NCBI GenBank assembly: GCA_902825945.1
Contig: CADECY010000050.1
Coordinates: forward strand, 1 to 57,738
From: an uncultured Acidobacteriota bacterium
Lineage (GTDB): Bacteria; Acidobacteriota; Terriglobia; Bryobacterales; Bryobacteraceae
Reading direction: 5' to 3'
Length of the DNA: 57,738 nt
The notes beneath the pieces are model-generated. The model was given only the letters and a program-made list of their open reading frames with translations. It did no database searches and was not told the DNA's origin. This document shows positions 1 to 8,419 of this stretch, piece by piece (positions within the stretch are counted from its first letter, which is position 1; every line of letters begins with the position of its first letter). The translations under genes were made by a program, and so were the position numbers.

Positions 1-2
1 AA

Positions 3-2114
3 CTCGTGGACGCCGCGCTTGCCACCGTGAGCAAGGTGCTCCTGGAAGGTATCGTTCTGGTGGTGGTGGGGTTGTTTCTGTTCCTGGGCGATCTGCGTTC
101 CAGCCTGATCGTCATTGCGACGCTCCTGCTGACGCCGGGGCTGACCTTTCTCGTCATGAACCGGCTGGGAATGTCGGCGAACCTGATGTCGCTCGGCGGC
201 CTGGCGATCGCGATCGGGCTGATGGTGGATGGATCGGTAGTCGTGGTGGAAAACGTCTTCGCGCAACTGAGCCACCATCGCGACAAACCGCGGCTGCGCG
301 TGGTGATCGACGCCGTGCTCGAGGTCGGCACGCCGGCGGTATTCGGAATCTGCATCATCATTCTCGTATTCCTTCCCCTGATGACTCTCGAGGGAATGGA
401 AGGCAAGATGTTCGCCCCGCTCGCCTACACCATCGCCATCGCGCTCGCGATTTCGCTGGCCATCTCGCTGACGGTAACTCCGGTTCTTTCGTTCCTGATG
501 TTGAAAGCCAGCGGCGAGCACGACACATTCCTGGTGCGGACCCTGAAACGGCCGTACCTCGCCGTGCTTGGCGCGGCGACCCGAAACGGCAAGACTACCG
601 TCGCGATCTCTTTGGCGATATTCGCCGGGGCGATGTCGCTGTTCCCGTATCTCGGCACGTCATTCATTCCGGAGTTGAAGGAAGGTACGATTTCGCCCAA
701 TGCCGATCGCGCGCCGAACATTTCGCTCGACGAGTCGATTCAGATGGAGATGGAGATCCACCGTCTGGTCCGGAACCGGCCGGGTGTCCGGCAGGTAGTA
801 TCGCGCCTCGGCCGTGGTGAGTCTCCGGTCGATCCCGCCGGCTACAACGAAACCGACATGATGGCCCAATTGACGCCGCAGGAACAGCGGAAGGGGCTGA
901 CGCAGGATCAGATCGCCGAGGACATCCGGCAGCGGATCGCCACACTTCCAGGCCTGAATCTCGTGATTGCGCAGCCGATCAGCGACCGGGTCGACGAGAT
1001 GGTGACAGGCGTCCGCGCCGACGTGGCGGTGAAGCTCTTCGGTGACGACCTCGATACGCTGATCGCAAGGGCAAATGAAGTCGTGCGGGTCGCGAACACG
1101 GTCCGCGGCACGGCCGATGTGAAGATGGATCGCGTCGCCGGGCAACATAACCTGACGATTACCATCGACCGCGCGGCCATCGCGCGCCATGGAATCAACG
1201 CGTCCGACGTCAACGATGCCATCGAAGCGGCCGTCGGGGGACGCGCGGCCACCGAGATCTACGAGGGCGAACGGCGCTTCCAGTGCGTCGTCCGCTACCC
1301 GGAGCATCTCCGGAACAGCATCGCCGACATTCAGAGCATCCTGCTCACCAGCCCCGACGGAGCGCAGGTGACGCTCGGCAGCCTCGCCGAAATCAAGATG
1401 ATGGAAGGCGCCTCGCAGATCAAGCGCGAGATGGCCAAACGCCGCGTGGTGGTGGGCGTGAACGTACGCGATCGCGACCTCGGTGGATTCGTCGCGGAGC
1501 TGCAGGCGAAAGTCGAAAAGCAGGTGAAGCTGCCCTCCGGCTATTACTTCGAGTGGGGCGGCCAGTTCGAAAACATGCAGCGCGCTCGCGGCCACCTGAT
1601 CATCATCGTGCCGATCACGATCGGAGCGATCTTCTTTCTGCTGTTCCTGCTGTTCCGCTCGTTGCGCTTTGCGATGCTGATCATCTCGGTGCTGCCGTTC
1701 GCCTCGATCGGTGGCGTGGCGGCCCTGTTCTGGACCGGTGAGTACCTGTCGGTGCCCGCGTCGGTCGGTTTCATCGCGCTCTGGGGCGTCGCGGTGCTGA
1801 ACGGCGTGGTGCTCGTCTCCTACATCCGGAATCTGCGCCAAGGCGGAATGCCGCGCGCCGAAGCGCTGATCGAGGGCGGCAGGCTGCGCTTCCGGCCCGT
1901 GATGATGACGGCGACTGTCGCGGCTCTCGGACTGGTGCCGTTCCTGTTCGCGACGGGTCCTGGATCGGAGGTGCAGCGGCCGCTGGCGATCGTCGTGATC
2001 GGCGGACTGCTCACGTCGACGTTGCTGACGCTGGTCGTGGTCCCGGTGCTGTATCGCTACTTCGACGATTTGCCACCGGAAGCCGTCGCGCCCGAGGAAC
2101 CGGGATCGTTTTGA
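3..2114 (+). CDS. CusA/CzcA-family heavy-metal RND efflux pump, 5'-truncated by window edge
   Basis: Inner-membrane RND permease of the HME class, expected to use proton influx to drive metal cations out through a tripartite complex. The open frame continues from the left edge, so the first ~330 residues of a roughly 1,030-residue family are missing and about 703 codons remain. What is visible starts in the central membrane bundle. The TM4 motif GLAIAIGLMVDGSVVVVEN carries the acidic residue of the proton relay. A large periplasmic loop follows (about residues 230-520), then the C-terminal TM8-12 bundle (IIIVPITIGAIFFLLFLLF onward). The gene ends in a short acidic tail, and the PSD1 gene follows 19 bp later. 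The partner adaptor and outer-membrane genes would lie upstream, outside the window. Family assignment is firm; the metal specificity cannot be read. Confidence 0.93.
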   Translation, partial: LVDAALATVSKVLLEGIVLVVVGLFLFLGDLRSSLIVIATLLLTPGLTFLVMNRLGMSANLMSLGGLAIAIGLMVDGSVVVVENVFAQLSHHRDKPRLRVVIDAVLEVGTPAVFGICIIILVFLPLMTLEGMEGKMFAPLAYTIAIALAISLAISLTVTPVLSFLMLKASGEHDTFLVRTLKRPYLAVLGAATRNGKTTVAISLAIFAGAMSLFPYLGTSFIPELKEGTISPNADRAPNISLDESIQMEMEIHRLVRNRPGVRQVVSRLGRGESPVDPAGYNETDMMAQLTPQEQRKGLTQDQIAEDIRQRIATLPGLNLVIAQPISDRVDEMVTGVRADVAVKLFGDDLDTLIARANEVVRVANTVRGTADVKMDRVAGQHNLTITIDRAAIARHGINASDVNDAIEAAVGGRAATEIYEGERRFQCVVRYPEHLRNSIADIQSILLTSPDGAQVTLGSLAEIKMMEGASQIKREMAKRRVVVGVNVRDRDLGGFVAELQAKVEKQVKLPSGYYFEWGGQFENMQRARGHLIIIVPITIGAIFFLLFLLFRSLRFAMLIISVLPFASIGGVAALFWTGEYLSVPASVGFIALWGVAVLNGVVLVSYIRNLRQGGMPRAEALIEGGRLRFRPVMMTATVAALGLVPFLFATGPGSEVQRPLAIVVIGGLLTSTLLTLVVVPVLYRYFDDLPPEAVAPEEPGSF

Positions 2115-2120
2115 GCGTGG

Positions 2121-2126
2121 TATCGT
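2121..2126 (+). promoter_or_regulatory. candidate -10 hexamer TATCGT, 7 nt before GTG start at 2134
   Basis: TATCGT is followed by seven bases and the GTG start of the PSD1 gene, with no Shine-Dalgarno sequence between. It matches the TANNNT spacing seen before ten other starts in this window. No good -35 is visible. Confidence 0.35.
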
Positions 2127-2133
2127 AGCGAGC

Positions 2134-4380
2134 GTGGTGCGTTGGCTTTCTGTTCTCGCGTTGGCGCAAATGGCGGCTGGCGTGGGCTTCAACGATGTGA
2201 AGCCGCTGCTCGAGCGGCGCTGCACGGGCTGTCACGGCGCGAAGACCGCGCTGCATGGGCTACGGCTCGACACCCGCGAAGGCGCGCTGAAGGGCGGCGA
2301 ATCCGGAGTGCCGTCGATTCTGCCCGGCAAGAGCGCGGAAAGCCTGCTGATCCGTTACGTATCAGGCGCGGACAAAGAGATCGTGATGCCGCCCGCGGGT
2401 CCCAAGCTCACGGCGGAAGAGATCCGGTTGCTGCGGGAGTGGATCGATTCCGAGCAGGCCGCGCCGGTGCGGGTCGAGCGCCCGAAAGGCTACGACCACT
2501 GGTCGTTCCAACCGATCCGTAAGTCGAACGTTCCCGAGGTGAAGCGTAAGGATTGGATCCGCACGCCGATCGACGCGTTCGTGCTCGCCAAGCTCGAAGC
2601 GAAGGGGTGGCAGCCTGCGCACGCCGCGCAGCCGCATCAGCTGCTGCGGCGAGTCCATCTCGATCTCATTGGACTTCCCCCCACGCTCGCCGAACAATCC
2701 GCGTTCGCGCGCAAGCCCGATCTCGACGCGGTAGCCAAGGATTTGCTCGGACGCGCGAGCCATGGCGAGCGTTGGGGCCGCCATTGGCTCGATCTCGTGC
2801 GCTTCGCCGAGTCGAACGGCTACGAACGCGATGGCACGAAACCCGAGGCGTACAAGTTTCGCGATTACGTGATCCGCGCGTTCAACCAGGACAAGCCTTT
2901 CGACCGCTTCATGGCCGAGCAATTGGCGGGCGACGAACTCGACGGCGCGAACGAAGAGACTCTGATCGCCACTGGCTACAACCGGCTCGGACCTTGGGAT
3001 GACGAGCCCGCCGATCCGGCAGAGGACCGCTTCGACCAACTCGACGACGTGGTGAGCACGACCTCGCAAGTCTTTCTCGGACTCACGCTCGGCTGCGCGC
3101 GCTGCCACAACCACAAGTTCGACCCGTTGACCGCGCAGGACTACTACAGCATGGTCGCGATCTTCAACGTGCTCGAGCGCCCGAGGCGCGGCCGCACGGA
3201 ACTGACACTGCCGGTCGGGACTCACGCGGCGATCGAGCGGGAGCGGGCCCGCGACGCGCGATTGCAGCAACAGGCGGCGATGGCCGCGGCGCAGACGCAG
3301 TTGTTCGGAAGTCCGCTGCGGGAGCCGCTCGAGGCGATTGCGGCGATCAAGCGCACCGAGCCCGATCTGCCGCGCGGCTACTTCCTGCACGAGCCGAAAT
3401 CGCAGCCTCCGAAGACGCACCTGCTCGTGCGCGGAAAGGCGACGCGACCCGGCCCCGAGGTCCCGCCGGCGGTTCCCGCGGTTCTGGTCAAGCAGCAGCC
3501 CGAGTTTCCGGAGACCGGCGCGCAATCGAGCCAGCGCCGTCTGACCTTGGCGCGGTGGTTGGCGAGCCGCGACAATCCGCTCACCGCGCGTGTCATCGTG
3601 AACCGCGTCTGGCAGTTCCATTTCGGAGAGGGCCTCGTACGCACGCCGTCGGACTTCGGCACGCTCGGCCAGCGCCCTTCGCATCCGGAACTGCTCGACT
3701 GGCTCGCCACGTGGTTCATGGACAACGGCTGGTCATTCAAGAAGCTCCACACGCTGATCCTCGCGAGCAACACCTATCGCATGTCGAAGGCCGCGAACGA
3801 ATCGTATGTGGCGGAAGATCCGGAGAACCGGCTGCTGTGGCGCTTTCCGTTCCGGCGCCTCGAGGCCGAAGCGATTCGCGATTCGATGCTCGCGGTGAGC
3901 GGGCGGCTGAATCCGAAGATGTACGGCCCGAGCATGTTCCCCGAAGTTCCAGAAGCGGCGATGGCGGGTTCGAGCGATCCGGACAAGATCTGGAAAGCCT
4001 CTCCCGAGGATGAGCGCAGCCGCCGCACGGTGTACGCATTCCTCAAGCGCTCGTTGATCGTGCCGATGCTCGAAGTGCTCGACCTGTGCGATACGTCGCG
4101 GACGTCGGCGCAGCGGTTGACCACGAGCGTGGCGCCACAAGCGCTCACGCTGTTCAATGGCGATTTCGTGAATGCGCAGGCGCGCCACTTCGCCGATCGA
4201 TTGCGGCGGGAGGGCGGCGCGGATCCGGCCAAACAGATCGACCTCGCCTACCGCCTCACGCTGGCGCGCCCGCCCACGGCGGCGGAATCGGCGAAGATGC
4301 TGAAGTTCGTGGAGCGCGAGCCGCTCGAACAGCTCGCGCGTGTCATCCTGAATCTGAACGAGTTCGTCTACACGGATTGA
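2134..4380 (+). CDS. PSCyt1-DUF1549-DUF1553 (PSD1) exported cytochrome-type protein
   Basis: Protein of 748 residues with an N-terminal signal peptide (MVRWLSVLALAQMAAG). The planctomycete-type cytochrome C domain has a heme motif CTGCH at residues 30-34. DUF1549 (PSCyt2) occupies about residues 125-350 and contains a second CxxCH (CARCH near residue 321). DUF1553 (PSD1) covers about residues 465-740, with the hallmark NPLTARVIVNRVWQFHFG. The GTG start is chosen because it gives the signal peptide immediately. It sits at the 5' end of a pair with the DUF1501 gene, which is the usual arrangement in Planctomycetes and Solibacteres; a role in periplasmic breakdown of complex polysaccharides has been proposed for such pairs, but the reaction is unknown. 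At 748 residues it is at the short end of the family, with a compact linker between the DUF1549 and DUF1553 parts. Confidence 0.92.
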   Translation: MVRWLSVLALAQMAAGVGFNDVKPLLERRCTGCHGAKTALHGLRLDTREGALKGGESGVPSILPGKSAESLLIRYVSGADKEIVMPPAGPKLTAEEIRLLREWIDSEQAAPVRVERPKGYDHWSFQPIRKSNVPEVKRKDWIRTPIDAFVLAKLEAKGWQPAHAAQPHQLLRRVHLDLIGLPPTLAEQSAFARKPDLDAVAKDLLGRASHGERWGRHWLDLVRFAESNGYERDGTKPEAYKFRDYVIRAFNQDKPFDRFMAEQLAGDELDGANEETLIATGYNRLGPWDDEPADPAEDRFDQLDDVVSTTSQVFLGLTLGCARCHNHKFDPLTAQDYYSMVAIFNVLERPRRGRTELTLPVGTHAAIERERARDARLQQQAAMAAAQTQLFGSPLREPLEAIAAIKRTEPDLPRGYFLHEPKSQPPKTHLLVRGKATRPGPEVPPAVPAVLVKQQPEFPETGAQSSQRRLTLARWLASRDNPLTARVIVNRVWQFHFGEGLVRTPSDFGTLGQRPSHPELLDWLATWFMDNGWSFKKLHTLILASNTYRMSKAANESYVAEDPENRLLWRFPFRRLEAEAIRDSMLAVSGRLNPKMYGPSMFPEVPEAAMAGSSDPDKIWKASPEDERSRRTVYAFLKRSLIVPMLEVLDLCDTSRTSAQRLTTSVAPQALTLFNGDFVNAQARHFADRLRREGGADPAKQIDLAYRLTLARPPTAAESAKMLKFVEREPLEQLARVILNLNEFVYTD

Positions 4381-4385
4381 TCGAT

Positions 4386-5810
4386 ATGTTCTCTCGACGG
4401 GACCTCTTCACGCGGATCGGCGGGGGCTTTCCTGCCCTAGCGCTGACTGACCTGCTGCTGCGCGATGGATTCTTCGCGCAGGCCGCCACGAGCGAGAAGC
4501 CGCGCAGTCTGCTCGCCGCCAAGCCTTCGCATTTTCCGGTCAAGGCGAAGCACTGCATTTTCCTGTTCATGAACGGCGCGCCGAGCCAGGTGGATACGTT
4601 CGACCCGAAGCCCGAGCTCGACAAACACGATGGCGAGCCTTACAAGGGTCCGCTGGCGGTGGGGTCGAACGGGCGGCCGATCGGTTATCTGATGAAGAGC
4701 CCCTTCCCGTTCAAACAGCACGGGCAGAGCGGCCTTCCGATATCGAGCCTCTTTCCGCACGTGGCCAAACATGCCGACGATCTCTGCGTGATTCGCAGCA
4801 TGCACACCGACACCGCGGCGCATGCTTCCGGCTGTCTGCAGATGAACACGGGCCACATTCTGATCGGCAAGCCGAGTCTCGGCGCGTGGCTTTCCTACGG
4901 GCTCGGAACGCAGAACGAGAATCTGCCGAGCTACGTGGTGATGACCGATCCGCGCGGAGGCCCGATCAGCGGCGCTTCCAATTGGACCGCCGGATACATG
5001 CCCGCGGCCTATCAAGGGACGCTGTTCCGCGCTTCAGGCGCGCCGCTGCTCGACCTGACCACACCCGAAGGCACGTCCGCCAAGACGCAGCGCGGAGCGC
5101 TCGATCTGCTGCGCGATTTGAACGAGGAGCATCGCGAATTTCGCCCGCGCGAATCCGAACTTTCGGCGCGAATCCATTCCTACGAACTCGCCTATCAGAT
5201 GCAGACCGCGGCGGCGGAAGCGGTGGACCTCGACAAGGAATCGGAGGCCACCCGGCACGAGTACGGGCTCGACAACAAGCTCACAGCGGACTTCGGGCGC
5301 AAGTGCCTGATCACCCGCCGGCTGCTCGAACGCGGGGTCCGCCACGTGCAGCTCTACTCGGGCGGCGGCCATATCGAGGATACGTGGGACGGCCACAACA
5401 ACTGCATCTCGAACCACACGTTGCATGCCGGCGAGACCGATCAGCCGATCGGAGCGCTGCTGTCGGACCTCAAGCGAACGGGCTTATGGGACGAGACACT
5501 GATCGTGTGGGGTGGCGAGTTCGGACGCACACCGACGAGCGAGGGCGTGGGCAAACCGGGCCGCGACCATGACTGGCACGGTTTCAGCATGTGGCTCGCC
5601 GGCGCGGGAGTGAAGGGCGGCCAAGCGATCGGCGCGACGGACGATCTCGGCTTCGCGGCGGTGGAGGAGAAGGTCCATGTGTCGGATTTGCATGCGACGA
5701 TCCTGCACTTGATGGGGATGGATCACACCAAGCTGACGTATTTCTATCAGGGGATGAACCAGCGGATCACGGGCGTGCGTGGGGTGGTGGTGAAGAAGGC
5801 GATCGCGTAG
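4386..5810 (+). CDS. DUF1501 family exported protein (sulfatase-like fold)
   Basis: Protein of 474 residues. The ATG at 4386 is chosen because it opens directly on a twin-arginine type leader (MFSRRDLFTRIGGG) only 5 bp after the PSD1 stop; the open frame extends further upstream but that part overlaps PSD1. Family landmarks are the FLFMNGAPSQVDTFDPKP segment near residue 60, HVQLYSGGGHIEDTWDGH in the middle, and VWGGEFGRTPTSEG near residue 380. DUF1501 proteins resemble alkaline phosphatase/sulfatase folds and nearly always follow a PSD1 gene, so the two are probably co-transcribed and act together outside the cytoplasm. The substrate is unknown. The gene ends 4 bp before the converging Uma2 gene, leaving no room for a separate terminator. 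Confidence 0.92.
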   Translation: MFSRRDLFTRIGGGFPALALTDLLLRDGFFAQAATSEKPRSLLAAKPSHFPVKAKHCIFLFMNGAPSQVDTFDPKPELDKHDGEPYKGPLAVGSNGRPIGYLMKSPFPFKQHGQSGLPISSLFPHVAKHADDLCVIRSMHTDTAAHASGCLQMNTGHILIGKPSLGAWLSYGLGTQNENLPSYVVMTDPRGGPISGASNWTAGYMPAAYQGTLFRASGAPLLDLTTPEGTSAKTQRGALDLLRDLNEEHREFRPRESELSARIHSYELAYQMQTAAAEAVDLDKESEATRHEYGLDNKLTADFGRKCLITRRLLERGVRHVQLYSGGGHIEDTWDGHNNCISNHTLHAGETDQPIGALLSDLKRTGLWDETLIVWGGEFGRTPTSEGVGKPGRDHDWHGFSMWLAGAGVKGGQAIGATDDLGFAAVEEKVHVSDLHATILHLMGMDHTKLTYFYQGMNQRITGVRGVVVKKAIA

Positions 5811-5814
5811 ACGG

Positions 5815-6393
5815 CTATTCCGGCGGCAAGATCGAATCGACCGCGACCGAGCCCACTTCGACTCCGTCCAGGATCACCGGAATCGCCTCTCCAGATTGGT
5901 AAGCACGCGACTCCCGGTACGTGTTGTCGCGGGGCTCCGAGAAGACTTGGATCACGCGCCCACTGAGGTCCAGCAGCCAATAGACGGGGACTCCCGCTTG
6001 GGCATAGATTCGCTTCTTCACGGTGCGATCATGGAGCAGCGACGAGTGGGAGACCTCGGCAACCAGAGCGGTTTCGAGGACATTCGGGTGGCGATCCGCG
6101 TGGTCTGTCGTGTCACCGCGGAAGACGGCGACATCTGGCTCGGGTTCGCTTTTCGACAGGGTGACGGGGGCTTGGGTATCGACGTACCAACCGGGCGGCA
6201 CAACAGAATCCAGCGCTCGAAACAGGAGGCGGGTGCCGATGCGATGTGGCGGATTGATGGGTATCTTCTTCACGATCAACGCATCCAGCAGTTCGACACG
6301 GTCTTCGCGCGTCAATATGCCTTCACGAATCATGACGTGGTACTGATCGACGGTGCAATGCCAGAGATCCGGCTCTGCGACAGGAACGGCCAC
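5815..6393 (-). CDS. Uma2 family (DUF820) putative restriction-endonuclease-fold protein
   Basis: Protein of 192 residues typical of the Uma2/DUF820 family, a PD-(D/E)XK nuclease-like fold that is abundant in cyanobacteria and Acidobacteria and has no settled function. Visible core elements are EDRVELLDALIVKK near the N-terminus, SEPEPDVAVFRGD in the middle (the acidic PD site), VAEVSHSSLLHDR (the E-x-S element) and the GVPVYWLLDLSGRVI strand. The GTG start is preceded by a TAAAAT hexamer 6 nt upstream. A damaged second copy lies at 9418-9950 in the same orientation. Converges with the DUF1501 gene. Confidence 0.88.
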   Translation of the reverse strand: MAVPVAEPDLWHCTVDQYHVMIREGILTREDRVELLDALIVKKIPINPPHRIGTRLLFRALDSVVPPGWYVDTQAPVTLSKSEPEPDVAVFRGDTTDHADRHPNVLETALVAEVSHSSLLHDRTVKKRIYAQAGVPVYWLLDLSGRVIQVFSEPRDNTYRESRAYQSGEAIPVILDGVEVGSVAVDSILPPE

Positions 6394-6399
6394 ACCCTA

Positions 6400-6405
6400 A
6401 TTTTA
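6400..6405 (-). promoter_or_regulatory. candidate -10 hexamer TAAAAT before Uma2
   Basis: On the minus strand TAAAAT ends 6 nt before the GTG start at 6393; no SD sequence intervenes. Part of the recurring TANNNT-start pattern. Confidence 0.35.
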
Positions 6406-6421
6406 GTCCCATCGGCTAAAA

Positions 6422-6470
6422 GCTGATCTTCCCCAGATGGATTGCCTTGTGTCTGATCCTGCTCCACAAG
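6422..6470 (-). pseudogene. 3'-end fragment A of a sugar-phosphate isomerase/epimerase-like gene
   Basis: Minus-strand reading gives VEQDQTQGNP, then a gap, then LGKISF and a stop. This matches the C-terminus of fragment B at 8175-8390 (FVEQDQTPGN...NLGKIKF), itself typical of the last ~30 residues of xylose-isomerase-like TIM-barrel proteins. Compared with B, about 30 nt are missing between two GGAAT-type direct repeats, as expected for a slippage deletion. It abuts the stop codon of the amidohydrolase gene. Confidence 0.6.
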
Positions 6471-6474
6471 AAGG

Positions 6475-7893
6475 CTATCGCGTAGCGGCCCGGATCGGTT
6501 TCCCGCCCGCGGCGCCATCCACGATGCGTCCGTCCCGGAGCGTGATGACGCCATTCACCAACACGTGGCTGATCCCGATCGAGTTCTGGACTGGATTCTG
6601 ATACGTCGCCTTGTCGATGATGGCCGCCGGGTCGAAGACCGTGATGTCGGCGTCGGAGTCCACTTGCAGACGGCCCTTCTTTTTCATGCCGGGAATTCTC
6701 GGCGACAGGCGGTTGGCGGGCAGTAGAGTCATCTTCCGGAGGGCGTCCATTAGGCTGAGTGCCTTCTCGTCGCGAACATAGCGGCCGAGGACGCGGGCAT
6801 AAGTGCCCCAAGTCCGCGGGTGAGCTTTGCCGTTGGTGAGCCACATGCCGTCGCTGGCGACCATTACGATCGGATCGGCGACCAGCCTTTTCACGGATTC
6901 CTCGCCGTAGCTCGCCGGGCTGATGATGAGTCCGCCGGTGGGCTTGTACTTGGCGAAAGTCTCGCGAGTCAGGTTCTCTCCGGTCTCGACCCAAATGTAC
7001 TCACCGATCTCCTTGTCGGGCATCTTTTGCCAGTCGTCGAAGGCGTGCGAATCAATCGTGGTGGACCCGCGGTTGTACGGGTAGCTTTCGGTGGTGACGT
7101 CGATGCCTTCCGCCTGTGCGGCCCGGATACGGGCCAGCATGTCCATTGCGCGATCCTGCCCGGTGCTGTTGAGGTGCACGACGTGAAGCTGGGTTCCGTG
7201 GCGCTTGGCCGGCTGCAGCACCTCTTCGAGACTCCGGTCATCGGTGCGATTGGTCCGGATATGGACGTAGGCCGCGGCGTCATGCGCCTTGGCAACCTTG
7301 AAGACTGCGTCCAGTTCTTCCGCCGTGGTTCCCGGTGTGTAGGCGATCAGCATACCGATGCCAACCGCGCCCTGCTGGAGGCTGCGAGCCAGCCGTTCGG
7401 AGAGGTTGGCAATCTGGGCGGAGGTCATCGGCGCGACGGCCCAGTCGCCGGACAAGCGAGACTTCAGGAGCTTGCCTCCCATGGCGAGCCGCCGATGATC
7501 CGGATGCGAGATTGCGGCTCCGAAGTTGAGGATCGTCTTGCCTTCGCGTTCGCTGTACCAGCCCGCGATATCCTCGACGCCCAACTCCAGTTCGAGGGCC
7601 GACGTCACGCCGTCGTGGATCTTGGCGCGATAGACCTCGGCGCTGTCGCCGTGCTGATGGAGATCGATGAACCCGGGAGATACGACGCGTCCGGCGGCCT
7701 CGATGGTCTGCCGTCCGGATAGGTTGTCCGCCGTGACCGCCGCGATCCGGCCGCCCTGTATGCCGACGTTGCGAACGGCGTCGAGTCCGCTTTCGGGATC
7801 CATCACGCGGCCTCCGCGGATCACGACGTCGTAGGTGACGGTGCTGCAGGAGGTCAACGCCAGCAGGAGCGCCGGAAGCAATCGGTATCTCAT
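6475..7893 (-). CDS. D-aminoacylase-like amidohydrolase, predicted lipoprotein
   Basis: Protein of 472 residues in the N-acyl-D-amino-acid deacylase branch of the amidohydrolase superfamily, which hydrolyses N-acylated D-amino acids or related amides at a metal centre. The ATG at 7893 is chosen because it opens on a lipobox leader (MRYRLLPALLLALTSC), so the enzyme is predicted to be membrane-anchored outside the cytoplasm. Visible features are the GFIDLHQHGDS metal motif near residue 75, AAYVHIRTN and LHVVHLNSTG histidine strands, ASDGMWL near the C-terminal third, and the closing RDGRIVDGAAGGK strand of the composite beta domain. The open frame continues upstream of the ATG, but that part encodes unrelated and remnant sequence. 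The gene stands between two fragments of an isomerase-like gene. Confidence 0.85.
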   Translation of the reverse strand: MRYRLLPALLLALTSCSTVTYDVVIRGGRVMDPESGLDAVRNVGIQGGRIAAVTADNLSGRQTIEAAGRVVSPGFIDLHQHGDSAEVYRAKIHDGVTSALELELGVEDIAGWYSEREGKTILNFGAAISHPDHRRLAMGGKLLKSRLSGDWAVAPMTSAQIANLSERLARSLQQGAVGIGMLIAYTPGTTAEELDAVFKVAKAHDAAAYVHIRTNRTDDRSLEEVLQPAKRHGTQLHVVHLNSTGQDRAMDMLARIRAAQAEGIDVTTESYPYNRGSTTIDSHAFDDWQKMPDKEIGEYIWVETGENLTRETFAKYKPTGGLIISPASYGEESVKRLVADPIVMVASDGMWLTNGKAHPRTWGTYARVLGRYVRDEKALSLMDALRKMTLLPANRLSPRIPGMKKKGRLQVDSDADITVFDPAAIIDKATYQNPVQNSIGISHVLVNGVITLRDGRIVDGAAGGKPIRAATR

Positions 7894-8174
7894 CGCGTCG
7901 ATTAGTCTATCGCGACGGGTGAGGTTCGTGCCATCTGGTTGGCGGGTTGCCTGCTCCCGGTGGGTTACGAGCCTGTGATTGGCGCTGTCGTGCGGATCGG
8001 AGTGGACCTCGACTTTTTCGCCCGCCGAGATCGAGCCGCGGGAGTGTGGCTTCGAGGCCACGCGGCCACCGGGTGCTGCTCGCGCGCCGCAAGCGTTCGA
8101 GCGGAGGTGTTCCGGGTGGTGGTTCAGAGCGCGTTCTCGACGATGAGATGAACCGTGAAGACCCCGGCCTAGAA
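7894..8174. other. 281-bp intergenic stretch with no recognisable gene
   Basis: Both strands show open frames here, but none has a recognisable domain or plausible initiation. It contains the minus-strand hexamer TAGACT (7904-7909), 10 nt before the amidohydrolase start, a possible -10. It may be eroded coding DNA linked to the isomerase fragment that follows. Confidence 0.4.
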
Positions 8175-8390
8175 ATTTGATCTTCCCCAGATTCCCCATG
8201 CTCGTCCGCAAGCTATCGAGCCGATTCCCCGGCGTCTGATCCTGCTCCACGAAGAAGTGTTTGGTCCCCGATTTCGCCGCGGCCTTCAACGCCGCGGCGA
8301 AGCCGATCCGTGTCGCGCCCACCTCGGCGAACGAGGAGGTGACGTTCGACGGCCTGTCACGCGTCACAGTCACCTCGGCGCCAAATCCGG
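8175..8390 (-). pseudogene. 3'-end fragment B of a sugar-phosphate isomerase/epimerase-like gene
   Basis: The minus strand encodes SNVTSSFAEVGATRIGF, AAAKSGTKHFFVEQDQTPG and SMGNLGKIKF. This is the usual C-terminal end of xylose-isomerase-like TIM-barrel proteins, where an EVG strand and a (F/Y)VEQD strand close the barrel. The rest of the ~280-residue enzyme is absent and the normal stop after KIKF is read through, so this is a remnant. It lies upstream of the amidohydrolase, whereas the matching fragment A lies just downstream of it. Confidence 0.65.
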
Positions 8391-8419
8391 AACTGTTGGG
8401 TAGGCGTTGTCCCGCACCC

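Noticed and set aside
660..2225. Long antisense open frame over the RND pump
   Set aside because: Low-complexity Arg/His/Gln-rich translation typical of the reverse strand of GC-rich coding DNA; no domain.
6422..8270. Repeat pair (TGATCTTCCCCAGAT ... GTCTGATCCTGCTCCAC) as ends of a transposon or REP element
   Set aside because: First suspected as mobile-element termini, but the minus-strand translation is the C-terminus of an isomerase-like protein and no transposase, inverted repeats or target duplication were seen.
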